Shown here: in pieces, positions 51,411 through 59,167 of the stretch
Numbering within the stretch: position 1 is the stretch's first letter
Layout: each line of letters starts with the position of its first letter
Assembly (NCBI GenBank): GCA_016795385.1
Contig: JAEUHI010000077.1
Coordinates: 248,001 to 312,000, forward strand
Length of the DNA stretch: 64,000 nucleotides
Reading direction: 5' to 3'
Source: Verrucomicrobiales bacterium
Lineage (GTDB): Bacteria; Verrucomicrobiota; Verrucomicrobiia; Verrucomicrobiales; DEV007
Notes under the pieces: model-generated
Told to the model about the DNA's origin: nothing
Seen by the model: only the letters and a program-made list of their open reading frames with translations
Databases searched by the model: none
Position numbers and translations under genes: made by a program

Positions 51411-51427
51411 TTGGCACGGTTCGGGCA
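51411..51427 (+). promoter_or_regulatory. Sigma-54 (-24/-12) promoter for the ro60 operon
   Basis: TTGGCACG, GTT and then CGGGCA place GG at -24 and GC at -12 with the required 12-bp spacing. The predicted start is near 51438, 23 bp upstream of the ro60 ATG. A second TTGGCACGG copy (51401-51409) lies directly upstream, with spacing off by one base. The site fits the adjacent RtcR. Confidence 0.85.
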
Positions 51428-51460
51428 ATAGAGGGAATCAACCAACCCATCAAAAACCAA

Positions 51461-53029
51461 ATGGCCAATCCCTCACTTTTCCGGACCCTCGCCGGAGCCC
51501 TCGCTCCGAAAGCCGACACGCGCAACGAAGCGGGAGGCGTCGCCTACTCGCTCGCGCCGCGCCACGCCCTCGCCCAATATGCGGCGACGGGTTGCCTGAA
51601 CCAGAACTACTACGCCTCGGCCGAGGATCAGCTCCAGCGTGTCCTTGATCTCTGCGAATCGGTCCCGGCCGACTTCATTGCCCGCACCGCGGTCCACTGC
51701 CGTGAAAAGGGTTTCATGAAGGACATGCCGGCCCTGCTCTGCGCGGTCCTCGCGGCCCGTGACGCGGCGTTGCTCGAGACGGTCTTCGACCGGGTCATCG
51801 ACGATGCGAAGATGCTGCGCACCTTCGTGCAGATCCTCCGCTCGGGCGTGACCGGCCGGAAATCGCTCGGTTCGTTGCCCAAGCGTCTCGTGCGCCGCTG
51901 GTTCGAATCGCGCTCCGACGAGGCCGTCTTCCGTGCCGACCTCGGATCGTCTCCCTCGCTTCCCGACATCGTGAAGATGGTGCACCCGCGCCCGGAGACG
52001 AAGTCACGCGAGGCGCTCTACGGCTACCTGATTGGACGCGCCCACGAGGCTGCGGCCCTGCCCCGTCTCGTCCGCGAGTTCGAGGCGTGGAAGGCGGCTC
52101 CGCAAGGAACGCCTCCGGACGTGCCCTTCCAGATGCTGACCGCCCTTCTTCTCGGAGAGGAGCAGTGGCGGGAGATCGCGCGGCGCGCCTCGTGGCAGAG
52201 CACGCGGATGAACCTGAACACCTTCGCCCGGCACGGGGTCTACTCGTGCGACGAGACGGTTCGCCTCATCGCCAATCGTCTTCGCAGCGAAGAACAGGTG
52301 CGCCGCGCCAAGGCATTTCCCTATCAGCTGATGGCGGCCTATCACATGGTGACCCCGGCGGTGCCTCTGGAAATCAAAGAGGCGCTGCAGGACGCGATGG
52401 AGATCGCGGTTTCCAACGTGCCCCGGGTGCAGGGAAAGGTCGTCGTGGCTCCGGATGTGTCGGGATCGATGCACTCGCCCGCGACCGGTCACCGCCAGGG
52501 AGCGACGAGCAAGGTGCGCTGCATCGATGTCGCCGCTCTGGTGGCGGCTTCGATCCTGCGGCAGAACCGCGAGGCCGAGGTCCTGCCGTTCGAAACCAAG
52601 GTGCAACGCGTCTCCCTGAATCCCCGCGATTCCGTGATGACGAATGCGCAAAAGCTCGCCTCGCTGCCCGCGGGGGGAACGAACTGCAGCGCGGTCCTCG
52701 CCGATCTCAACGCCCGCAAGGTATGCGCCGATCTCGTGATCTACGTCTCGGACAACGAGTCGTGGATGGATACGCCCTGCCACGGCCGTTTCGGCGGCTC
52801 GCCGACCGCGACGATGTCGGAGTGGACGAAGTTCAAGCAGCGCAACGCCGCGGCCCGCCTCGTCTGTCTCGACATCCAGCCCTACGCGACGACGCAGGCG
52901 TCGGAACGAAAGGACATCCTTAACATCGGCGGGTTCTCGGACTCCGTCTTCAAGGTCATCGCCGCGTTCGCCGCCGGCGAACTGGGACCCGATCACTGGG
53001 TCGGCGAAATCGAACGAATCAACCTTTGA
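51461..53029 (+). CDS. rsr: Ro60/Rsr RNA-binding ring protein (TROVE + vWA)
   Basis: This 522-aa protein is a bacterial Ro60 orthologue. The N-terminal two thirds (about 25-325) are the HEAT-like TROVE ring, which binds ends of misfolded RNAs in its hole and Y RNAs on its rim. The C-terminal von Willebrand A domain (about 325-520) has an intact MIDAS: DVSGSMHS (about 332), GGTNCS (about 407) and VSDNES (about 431). In other bacteria it works with Y RNA, PNPase or RtcB systems in RNA quality control. The ATG at 51461 follows the sigma-54 promoter. Four Y-RNA genes follow directly. Confidence 0.97.
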   Translation: MANPSLFRTLAGALAPKADTRNEAGGVAYSLAPRHALAQYAATGCLNQNYYASAEDQLQRVLDLCESVPADFIARTAVHCREKGFMKDMPALLCAVLAARDAALLETVFDRVIDDAKMLRTFVQILRSGVTGRKSLGSLPKRLVRRWFESRSDEAVFRADLGSSPSLPDIVKMVHPRPETKSREALYGYLIGRAHEAAALPRLVREFEAWKAAPQGTPPDVPFQMLTALLLGEEQWREIARRASWQSTRMNLNTFARHGVYSCDETVRLIANRLRSEEQVRRAKAFPYQLMAAYHMVTPAVPLEIKEALQDAMEIAVSNVPRVQGKVVVAPDVSGSMHSPATGHRQGATSKVRCIDVAALVAASILRQNREAEVLPFETKVQRVSLNPRDSVMTNAQKLASLPAGGTNCSAVLADLNARKVCADLVIYVSDNESWMDTPCHGRFGGSPTATMSEWTKFKQRNAAARLVCLDIQPYATTQASERKDILNIGGFSDSVFKVIAAFAAGELGPDHWVGEIERINL

Positions 53030-53040
53030 ACCAACCCTTT

Positions 53041-53117
53041 CGAGGCCGGGCGAATGCCGGAGCGGACTACCTTTCACGAAAAAGTCGCCGTCCCTCCGAT
53101 CTTGTCGCCCGGCCTCG
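53041..53117 (+). ncRNA. Y RNA copy 1 (no tRNA-like module)
   Basis: The ends pair as CGAGGCCGGGCGA/TCGCCCGGCCTCG, a perfect 13-bp stem. Next come an internal loop (ATGC opposite ATCTTG) and a second stem, CGGAG/CTCCG, then a bulged C and GGAC/GTCC. This closing pattern is shared by the three copies downstream. The central loop is short and lacks T- or D-arm sequences. It begins 12 bp after the ro60 stop. Confidence 0.88.
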
Positions 53118-53140
53118 ATCCACCCTGACAAACCCCAAAC

Positions 53141-53271
53141 GAAGGCGAATGCCCGAGGAACTACATTGGATCAATCGGTCGCGGGTTCGAATCCCGCCCG
53201 TCGCCCGCAAGGGAGGCGGTAGCTCAGCCAGGTAGAGCAGTTGGAATGTTTCTCAAACCCTTGTCGCCTTC
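53141..53271 (+). ncRNA. YrlA-type Y RNA copy 2 with permuted tRNA-like module
   Basis: The closing stem is GAAGGCGA/TCGCCTTC, and the second stem is GAG/CTC with AAC/GTT beyond the bulge. Inside is a T-arm, GCGGG-TTCGAAT-CCCGC (53181-53197). A 9-bp acceptor-like stem with one mismatch, capped by GCAA, follows. The D-arm GCTC-AGCCAGGTA-GAGC (53222-53238) comes last. The order T-arm, acceptor, D-arm is a circular permutation of tRNA, as in known YrlA RNAs. A CTTTTT run ends it. Confidence 0.92.
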
Positions 53272-53286
53272 ACCTTTTTGAAATTT

Positions 53287-53381
53287 TCCGGCGAATGCCG
53301 GAGCGGACTACACTGGTAACCAGCGGGTTCAAATCCCGCCCCGCCGCAAGGCGGTGATGTCCCTCCAACCTTGTCGCCGGA
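53287..53381 (+). ncRNA. Y RNA copy 3 with T-arm and capped acceptor only
   Basis: The closing stem is TCCGGCGA/TCGCCGGA and the second stem is GGAG/CTCC, then a bulged C and GGAC/GTCC. The T-arm is GCGGG-TTCAAAT-CCCGC (53323-53339). CCGCC-GCAA-GGCGG follows as the capped acceptor stem. The D-arm is absent. A TCCTTTTT run ends it. Confidence 0.9.
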
Positions 53382-53415
53382 TCCTTTTTCAACCCAACCC
53401 TCCTTTCCCCAAAAT

Positions 53416-53552
53416 GCCGGCGAATGCCGATGGAACTACATTGCTTATCACGCCTCTGGTCGCGGGTTCGAATCCCGCCGGTTCCACCTCACGGGACCGT
53501 AGCTCAGCCTGGTAGAGCGGAGAAACGTTTCATCAATCCCCTTGTCGCCGGC
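53416..53552 (+). ncRNA. YrlA-type Y RNA copy 4 with permuted tRNA-like module
   Basis: The closing stem is GCCGGCGA/TCGCCGGC and the second stem is GATG/CATC with AAC/GTT beyond the bulge. The T-arm is GCGGG-TTCGAAT-CCCGC (53462-53478). An acceptor-like stem CGGTTCC/GGGACCG has a 7-nt loop, and the D-arm GCTC-AGCCTGGTA-GAGC (53502-53518) follows. It ends 14 bp before the next ORF. Confidence 0.92.
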
Positions 53553-53566
53553 GCCTTTTCCGAACC

Positions 53567-54247
53567 ATGATCACCCGGACCAACATCGAATTCGCACTTT
53601 CCATCCAGGAACGCTCCTTCAAGCTGCTCCAGTGGCTTGCAAAGGCCGTCCACGAAGGCTTCGTCCCGATCGTCCTCGCCCACGATTTGGCCGGGGCCGG
53701 AGACGCCGCCCGTTGTTGGCTCCAGCGCCAGCGGGGCAGCCTGCCGGTCGCGTGTCGCCCGGCCGACGAGGAAATCGAGGCGTTCGCGAAATTCTTCGGC
53801 ACCTATCTGGAGACCTCCTTCGATCTCAAGCGATCGACGACGAAACGTCTCGCGAGCAGCTGCGGATGTTACTGCTCCTTCTGCCTCCGTCTCGTGGAGT
53901 CCCGGAACCTGAGTCCCAAAACGCTCACGCCCCAGGACAAGAAGCGCGCCGCGAAGCTGCGTCTCCGCCGCCTTGAGGAACTGGCACTCGAGGCCGGAGC
54001 CGGCTTCAACGAAGACCGGGCGAGTTCGATCCTCGAAGTCGAATCGCAACGTCTCGACGCCTCCAGGTCGGCCTATGCTTCCGCGTTGCTCGAGCGACTC
54101 CAGGGATTCTCCGACGGTCCGGCCGTGCTCGCCCTCTGGCGCGACTTCGCCTGGAACCGTTCCGGTGCCCCCATCCGCAATTTCAAGCTTCGCGCAAACG
54201 ACATCCTTGAAGCCGAAATCCGGCTTCTCGGCCGCTTGAACGCGTGA
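53567..54247 (+). CDS. Unrecognised protein in the RNA-repair operon, CGCYCSFC motif
   Basis: I do not recognise this 226-aa protein. It has a CGCYCSFC motif (about residues 99-106), a candidate zinc or metal site, in the middle of an otherwise helical sequence. Basic residues are frequent (KKRAAKLRLRRLEEL). No signal or membrane segment is present. It begins 14 bp after the last Y RNA and ends 53 bp before rtcB, so it sits inside the sigma-54-controlled unit. A role in RNA binding or as a Ro60, Y-RNA or RtcB partner is plausible from context alone. Confidence 0.7.
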   Translation: MITRTNIEFALSIQERSFKLLQWLAKAVHEGFVPIVLAHDLAGAGDAARCWLQRQRGSLPVACRPADEEIEAFAKFFGTYLETSFDLKRSTTKRLASSCGCYCSFCLRLVESRNLSPKTLTPQDKKRAAKLRLRRLEELALEAGAGFNEDRASSILEVESQRLDASRSAYASALLERLQGFSDGPAVLALWRDFAWNRSGAPIRNFKLRANDILEAEIRLLGRLNA

Positions 54248-54252
54248 CACCA

Positions 54253-54284
54253 CCACTCCATCACTCCCATACTCCACCACTCCC
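54253..54284. repeat. ACTCC octanucleotide tandem repeat upstream of rtcB
   Basis: Four octamers CCACTCCA, TCACTCCC, ATACTCCA and CCACTCCC run head to tail in the short gap before rtcB, followed by a pyrimidine-rich tract. A degenerate relative occurs at 63514-63537, upstream of a DoxX gene. Confidence 0.65.
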
Positions 54285-54300
54285 TCCCTTCCCCCCACCC

Positions 54301-55788
54301 ATGACCACCCCCTTCCACATCACCGGCGAAGCCGAAGCCATCCTCCCCGCCCGCGACAACGCGGGAAAACCCATCACCGTGATCGGGACCGAGGCGATCC
54401 GCTCGACCTTTGACCAAACTTGCCTCGAGCAGGCCCTCAACTCCCGCTCGGCTCCGGGCGTGACCGATCTCGTGCTCAATCCCGACGCCCACGCGGGATA
54501 CGGGGCTCCGGTCGGTTGCGTGATGGTTTCGCCCACCCACATCTATCCAGGACCCGTCGGCGTCGACATCAAGTGCTCGATGTCGCTCCTGCAGATGGAC
54601 ATCCCGGCGGATGAGATCATCGACAAGACGGTCCGCCGCCGTCTCATCGAAGCGATCGTCGCCCGTACTCCCACCGGCGCGGGTCGCGGACAACGCGAGG
54701 CGAAGAAGTCGCGTCGCGTCTCGTCCGATCTCGGCGTGCGCGTCTGCACCGAAGGCGCGAGCCCGGGCGTCTGCGAGGCCCTCGGGATTCCCTACGAATG
54801 GGCGGAGCGTTGCGAGGACAGCGCCCACTACGGTCACGACGGCAACGTCTCGACCCTGCAGGAGCGCCTCGACCGCATGCGTGCCTTCAACGGATTCCCG
54901 AACTTCGACAACAAAATGACCCAGCTCGGATCCTACGGAGGAGGCAACCACTTCGGGGAATGCGAGGTGGTGCAACTCGTCGATGATCCCGCGATGCGGA
55001 AAACGGCCGAGGTCTTCGGATTGCGTGACAACCAAGTCGCCTTCCTCAGTCACTGTGGATCGCGCGGCTTCGGGAACATTCTCGCGCAGCGCCAGTTCAA
55101 GGAGCTCGAAGGGTTCTTCCGCACCTGGAGCCTCGGCTTCCCGGCCGGAGACCGTCAGCTCGTCTACGCGCCGCTGGGAACGCCGGAGGCGGATGCCTAC
55201 CTCGACGACATGGCCCTCGGCGCGAACTTCGCGACCGTGAACCATCTGCTCATCAACGCGCTCGTGCTCGAGGCTTTCCAGGAAGTGCTGCCGGGAACGA
55301 CGGGGCAGCTCGTCTACTTCATCAGCCACAACATCGCGCGGCAGGAGGTCGTCGACAACCAGCTCGCCTGGGTCCACCGCAAGGGAGCGACGCGCGCCTT
55401 TCCGGCGGGTCACCATGCCCTCGCGGGAACGCCCTTCGCCGAGACGGGTCACCCGATCCTGTTGCCGGGAAATCCGCGCGACGGATCGGTCGTGATGGTG
55501 GCGAAACCGGAGGCGGCGAAGAGCCGCTACAGCGTCAACCACGGCGCGGGACGCTGCATGGGCCGCAAGGCCGCGGCGCGGAATCTCGATCAGAAGTCGG
55601 TCGACGCCGACTTCGAGACCCACGACATCCTCTTCAACGCCCGGCAATATCCGATCGACGAGGCCCCGAATGCCTACAAGGATTTCCACGAAGTCCTCCG
55701 TAGCGTCGAGTCCGCGGATCTCGCCCAACAGGTCTGCAAGCTGAAGGCGCGCTTCGTCATCAAGGACGCGGCCGAGGCGGATGATTGA
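54301..55788 (+). CDS. rtcB: RtcB RNA ligase
   Basis: This 495-aa GTP-dependent ligase joins 2',3'-cyclic phosphate (or 3'-phosphate) ends to 5'-OH ends. Metal and catalytic motifs are present: PDAHAGYG (about 61-68), GVDIKC (Asp about 89, Cys 92), SYGGGNHFGE and SHCGSRGFG. The guanylylated His is in NHGAGRCMG (about residue 414). The sequence fits the RtcB family and is longer than the E. coli enzyme. The ATG at 54301 follows the octamer repeat; a start at 54244 would give a low-complexity leader. rtcA follows after 15 bp. Confidence 0.98.
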   Translation: MTTPFHITGEAEAILPARDNAGKPITVIGTEAIRSTFDQTCLEQALNSRSAPGVTDLVLNPDAHAGYGAPVGCVMVSPTHIYPGPVGVDIKCSMSLLQMDIPADEIIDKTVRRRLIEAIVARTPTGAGRGQREAKKSRRVSSDLGVRVCTEGASPGVCEALGIPYEWAERCEDSAHYGHDGNVSTLQERLDRMRAFNGFPNFDNKMTQLGSYGGGNHFGECEVVQLVDDPAMRKTAEVFGLRDNQVAFLSHCGSRGFGNILAQRQFKELEGFFRTWSLGFPAGDRQLVYAPLGTPEADAYLDDMALGANFATVNHLLINALVLEAFQEVLPGTTGQLVYFISHNIARQEVVDNQLAWVHRKGATRAFPAGHHALAGTPFAETGHPILLPGNPRDGSVVMVAKPEAAKSRYSVNHGAGRCMGRKAAARNLDQKSVDADFETHDILFNARQYPIDEAPNAYKDFHEVLRSVESADLAQQVCKLKARFVIKDAAEADD

Positions 55789-55803
55789 GTCGCACGCCAC
55801 AAG

Positions 55804-56829
55804 ATGAAACCTTCCCTCCTTTCCCTTTCCGGCGAATCCGGCGGCGGCCAACTCCTGCGCTCGGCCCTTTCGCTCGCGATGATCACGGGCCGAGGCTTTT
55901 GCATGGAGAAGATCCGCGCCCGTCGTCCGAAACCGGGCTTGATGCGGCAGCATCTCGCCTGCGTGAGGGCGGCTGCCGAGATCAGCGGTGCGGATGTGAC
56001 CGGTGGGGAACTCGGATCGACCGAGCTGGTCTTCCAGCCCGGTCCCGTCGTCGGCGGTGACTACGAATTCGCGATCGGCTCCGGCGGCAGCACGACGCTG
56101 GTGCTGCAGACGCTGTTGCCCGCAATGCTCCACGCGGATTCCGCGAGCACCCTTCGGATCGAAGGCGGCACGCACAATCCTCTGGCGCCTCCCTTCGAGT
56201 TCATCGAACGCTGTTACCTCCCCGTGCTCGCGCGCATGGGAGTGAAGGCGACCGTCGCGCTCGAACGCCACGGCTTCATGCAGGCGGGTGGCGGACGACT
56301 CGTGGCCACGGTGAAGCCGCTCAAGAGATGGAAGAAGCTGAAGTTGACCGAGCGCGGCGAGCCTCTCGGAACGCGCGGAATCGTCGTCCAGGCGCACCTT
56401 CCCGAAGACATCGCCCAACGCGAAATCGCGTCCGCGGCACGGGTGCTGGAATGGCCGATCGATCGATTTTCCGTCGAAGAAGTCCGCGAAAGCAGTGGTC
56501 CGGGAAATGCGATCCTGCTCGAGGCGACCTTCGAGCATATCACGGAGATCTCCACCGGCGTCGCCCAGATGGGCAAATCGGCGGAGAGCGTCGCCGCAGG
56601 CGCGGCAAAAGGACTGCGCGGTTACCTCGCCTCCGCGGCACCGGTGGGAGTCCACCTCGCCGACCAGCTGCTGCTGCCGATGGCGTTGGCGGGAGGCGGA
56701 CTTTTCCACACCCGTGGGATCACCGATCACACCCGGACGAATGTGGATTTGATCGGGCGATTTTTGCCGATGAAGTTCGAGATCATGGAGACCGCACCGG
56801 GAGTAAAACAGGTGCAGGTCTCGCGCTGA
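55804..56829 (+). CDS. rtcA: RtcA RNA 3'-terminal phosphate cyclase
   Basis: This 341-aa enzyme converts RNA 3'-phosphate to 2',3'-cyclic phosphate using ATP, preparing ends for RtcB. The N-terminal GESGGGQLLRSALSLAMITG and RARRPKPGLMRQH motifs are intact. The adenylylated His is in TDHTRTNVDLIGRFLP at about residue 309, the same place as in E. coli RtcA. Length is normal. It ends the plus-strand unit, 12 bp before the stop of the convergent membrane protein gene. Confidence 0.98.
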   Translation: MKPSLLSLSGESGGGQLLRSALSLAMITGRGFCMEKIRARRPKPGLMRQHLACVRAAAEISGADVTGGELGSTELVFQPGPVVGGDYEFAIGSGGSTTLVLQTLLPAMLHADSASTLRIEGGTHNPLAPPFEFIERCYLPVLARMGVKATVALERHGFMQAGGGRLVATVKPLKRWKKLKLTERGEPLGTRGIVVQAHLPEDIAQREIASAARVLEWPIDRFSVEEVRESSGPGNAILLEATFEHITEISTGVAQMGKSAESVAAGAAKGLRGYLASAAPVGVHLADQLLLPMALAGGGLFHTRGITDHTRTNVDLIGRFLPMKFEIMETAPGVKQVQVSR

Positions 56830-56841
56830 GCCAAAGTCGCC

Positions 56842-57390
56842 TCACCTGCTGCCGTTCCGGGCGAGGAAGCCCTCGATGACCACGTTTCCGCTGAAATAGA
56901 GGAGGCACCACGCGAGGGTGCCGCGGGGGTCGGATGACAGGAAGGTGTCGAGGTCGGCCCCGGCGATCGATCCGACGAGGGCGGCAAAAAAGGCGCTCGC
57001 CACGGCCCAGCCGACGCGGGCGAGAGCCCGCTGTGAGAGAATCGTCGTATCGTGCCATCCCGCGGCGAGTGTTGTCATCCACGGCAGAGCGAGCATCCAA
57101 CCTCCGAGTCCATGCAGAAACCATCCTCCTGCGAGAAGAACGATCGCGGCTCCCAGCAGGCTGAACGTTTTCTCAACCCGGCTCCACTCCCTCCAGGGTT
57201 CCCGCCGCCTCGGCGGGACGAGCAGCACGGTCAACAATGCAGCGAAAAAGTCGACGAAGACGAGTTCGTTCAGCCGGGTGCCGGAACCGGGCTCACCCGT
57301 CCCGACTCCTGACAAAACCACCACGCCACCTGCGAGCCAGAGCGACGTGACGAAGGGTAGAACGTTTTGGAAACGGAGGGGGGCGGTCAT
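56842..57390 (-). CDS. Multi-pass membrane protein, unknown function
   Basis: This 182-aa protein has about five hydrophobic segments, including NVLPFVTSLWLAGGVVVLSGV, VDFFAALLTVLLV, LLGAAIVLLAGGWFLHGLG and VASAFFAALVGSIAGA. It ends in VIEGFLARNGSR. No family is recognised. The ATG at 57390 is 4 bp after the stop of the preceding membrane protein gene, so the two are translated together. It converges with rtcA and is not part of that operon. Confidence 0.7.
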   Translation of the reverse strand: MTAPLRFQNVLPFVTSLWLAGGVVVLSGVGTGEPGSGTRLNELVFVDFFAALLTVLLVPPRRREPWREWSRVEKTFSLLGAAIVLLAGGWFLHGLGGWMLALPWMTTLAAGWHDTTILSQRALARVGWAVASAFFAALVGSIAGADLDTFLSSDPRGTLAWCLLYFSGNVVIEGFLARNGSR

Positions 57391-57394
57391 GTCA

Positions 57395-57994
57395 TCAAGT
57401 GCTGGTGATCTCCGCCGAAGGAAGCAGCCCCGATGGCACCACATCCGGATCGAAGGTGCCGGGGCGGTTTTTCAAAACCCATTGAACCGCGATGGGCAGC
57501 ATCGCCGCGATGAGGAAGAACTTCACGGCGATCATGCCATTCGATGAGGGGCCGAAAGCGAGAAGGACGGCGGACAACAGGATGCCGCTGCCGAGGAGGA
57601 TCCCGGTCTGCACGAACCAGTTCAACCACGAGGTGCCGCAGAGATAGCGGCATCCGCCCCCGAGCGCGGCGCGGCGACGGATCAGGGCGAGGACGATGGC
57701 CCGGTAGGATTCGCTGCGATCGGTGAAGGTGGCGAAGCCCTCGAAATGTTCATTCTGGAGACCGAGGGAATGGCCGCCGCGGAGACCGATCCGGCAGGCG
57801 TAGCGGCCGGTCTGGAATCGGGTCGGAGCATAGATGAGGCGGATGGTCGCGATCTCCTCCAGAGGCACCGAGAAGACCGGCAGCCCGCCGGCGATTTGCT
57901 GAAGGATGTTTCCTTCGAGACGCCAGAGGATTTCCTTCTCCAACACCGAAACACGGCAGCGATGCTCGAGGGCGAAGGGCGGTGGGTTCATCAA
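57395..57994 (-). CDS. Membrane protein with N-terminal PH-like region
   Basis: This 199-aa protein has a soluble N-terminal part (about 1-115) with beta-rich EHRCRVSVLEKEILWRLEGN and VPLEEIATIRLIYAPTRF, which recalls a PH-like strand pattern. Two membrane segments follow near the C-terminus (GILLGSGILLSAVLLAF and MIAVKFFLIAAMLPIAV). No catalytic motif is visible. It is divergent from the ATP-grasp gene and upstream of another membrane protein. Confidence 0.65.
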   Translation of the reverse strand: MMNPPPFALEHRCRVSVLEKEILWRLEGNILQQIAGGLPVFSVPLEEIATIRLIYAPTRFQTGRYACRIGLRGGHSLGLQNEHFEGFATFTDRSESYRAIVLALIRRRAALGGGCRYLCGTSWLNWFVQTGILLGSGILLSAVLLAFGPSSNGMIAVKFFLIAAMLPIAVQWVLKNRPGTFDPDVVPSGLLPSAEITST

Positions 57995-58120
57995 TCAGAC
58001 GGGCCAAAGACTTCCCCGAATCCAGTCCACATGCAAACGATCGCACCCGCGACGGGTTGACGGGCTCGCCGGCCCGAAGAACACTGGAGGATCGTTCCGG
58101 GAGGAACGCATCTTTCCACC

Positions 58121-59167
58121 GTGACCCTTCTCCTCACCGGCACCCGGGCTCCCGCCACGCTCGATCTCGCCCGCCGTCTCTGGCGGGAAGGGTGCCGCGT
58201 CGTGGGTGTCGATTCGATGCGTTGGCCGCTCGGGGGCGCTTCGCGGGCCTTTGCCGTGCATCACCGGGTGCCCTCGCCGCGTTTCGAGAGCGAGGCTTTT
58301 GTCGCGGCGGTGCTGGAAATCGCGCTTCGTGAAAAGGCGGATCTGATCTGGCCGACCTGTGAGGAGATCTTCCACCTCGCCGCCGCGCACGACCGGATCT
58401 CGCCGGAGGTGCCGCTCTTCTGCGATCCGCTCGCGGCGCTCGATCCGCTGCATGACAAGCTCGCCTTCGCCCATCTCGCCGGCGACCACGCCCCGGAATC
58501 CTGGAGCGCGGACCAGGCGCCGGATGATGACAAGCTCGTGTGGAAGCCGCGCTACTCGCGCTTCGGCAGCTCCATCCGGATCGGTTCGCTCCCCCCGGAG
58601 ACAAGAGGATGGATGGCGCAGCGATTCATCGCGGGAGTGGAGTTCTCCTCGTGGGCCCTCTGTCGTGAAGGCGAGGTCCGCACCCTGACATTCTACCAAT
58701 GTCCGGCCCGGGCGGGTCGTGCCGGATGCGCCTTCGAGCCGGTCTGGGATGATGCGGCGGCGGCCTTTGTCCTCGCCTTCGCCCGGGCTCGCGGCGTGAC
58801 GGGATCGCTCGCCTTCGACTTCATCCGCGATCCCTCGGGGCGGGTGTGGGTGATCGAGTGCAATCCGCGGCTCACCAGCGGCATCCACGTGCTCGATCCT
58901 TCTGTGCGGCTCACGGAACTCTTGAGCGAAGCGTCTCCCTTGCCCCCGCCGATGGTCGCCGCGCAGTTGAAATGGCCGACCTGGTTCTCGGATCGACGCG
59001 TCGCGGGCCGTTCGCCGGATGTCGTCTTCGCCAACGATGACCCGGGTCCTCGTTGGGGACAGATCGCCGGATTCACCGAGCTCACTGCGATCGCCCTGAG
59101 GCACTCGCTTTCCCTCGCCGCGGCCTCGACGCATGATCTCGAATACAACGGACCCGATGGCGACTGA
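58121..59167 (+). CDS. ATP-grasp domain protein
   Basis: This 348-aa protein starts with a Rossmann-like TLLLTGTRAPATLDLARRL. The central ATP-grasp region carries LVWKPRYSRFGSS (phosphate-binding Lys), WMAQRFIAGVEFSSW and WVIECNPRLTSGIHVL (the metal-binding Glu-x-Asn). ATP-grasp enzymes form amide or ester bonds through acyl phosphates. The N-terminal part resembles carbamoyl-phosphate-synthase-like members that ligate amino acids. It starts with GTG at 58121 and overlaps the next gene by 11 bp. The pair probably makes or modifies a small molecule; product unknown. Confidence 0.8.
   Translation: MTLLLTGTRAPATLDLARRLWREGCRVVGVDSMRWPLGGASRAFAVHHRVPSPRFESEAFVAAVLEIALREKADLIWPTCEEIFHLAAAHDRISPEVPLFCDPLAALDPLHDKLAFAHLAGDHAPESWSADQAPDDDKLVWKPRYSRFGSSIRIGSLPPETRGWMAQRFIAGVEFSSWALCREGEVRTLTFYQCPARAGRAGCAFEPVWDDAAAAFVLAFARARGVTGSLAFDFIRDPSGRVWVIECNPRLTSGIHVLDPSVRLTELLSEASPLPPPMVAAQLKWPTWFSDRRVAGRSPDVVFANDDPGPRWGQIAGFTELTAIALRHSLSLAAASTHDLEYNGPDGD

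Noticed and set aside
51401..51418. First TTGGCACGG as the active -24 element
   Set aside because: The following GC is 11 rather than 12 bases away; only the second copy gives correct -24/-12 spacing.
53181..53238. True tRNA genes in the ro60-rtcB gap
   Set aside because: T- and D-arm sequences occur in the wrong order and no anticodon arm or CCA-compatible acceptor is present; they fit Y RNA modules instead.
54073..56730. Long minus-strand frame across rtcB and rtcA
   Set aside because: It spans two certain genes and has no family features.
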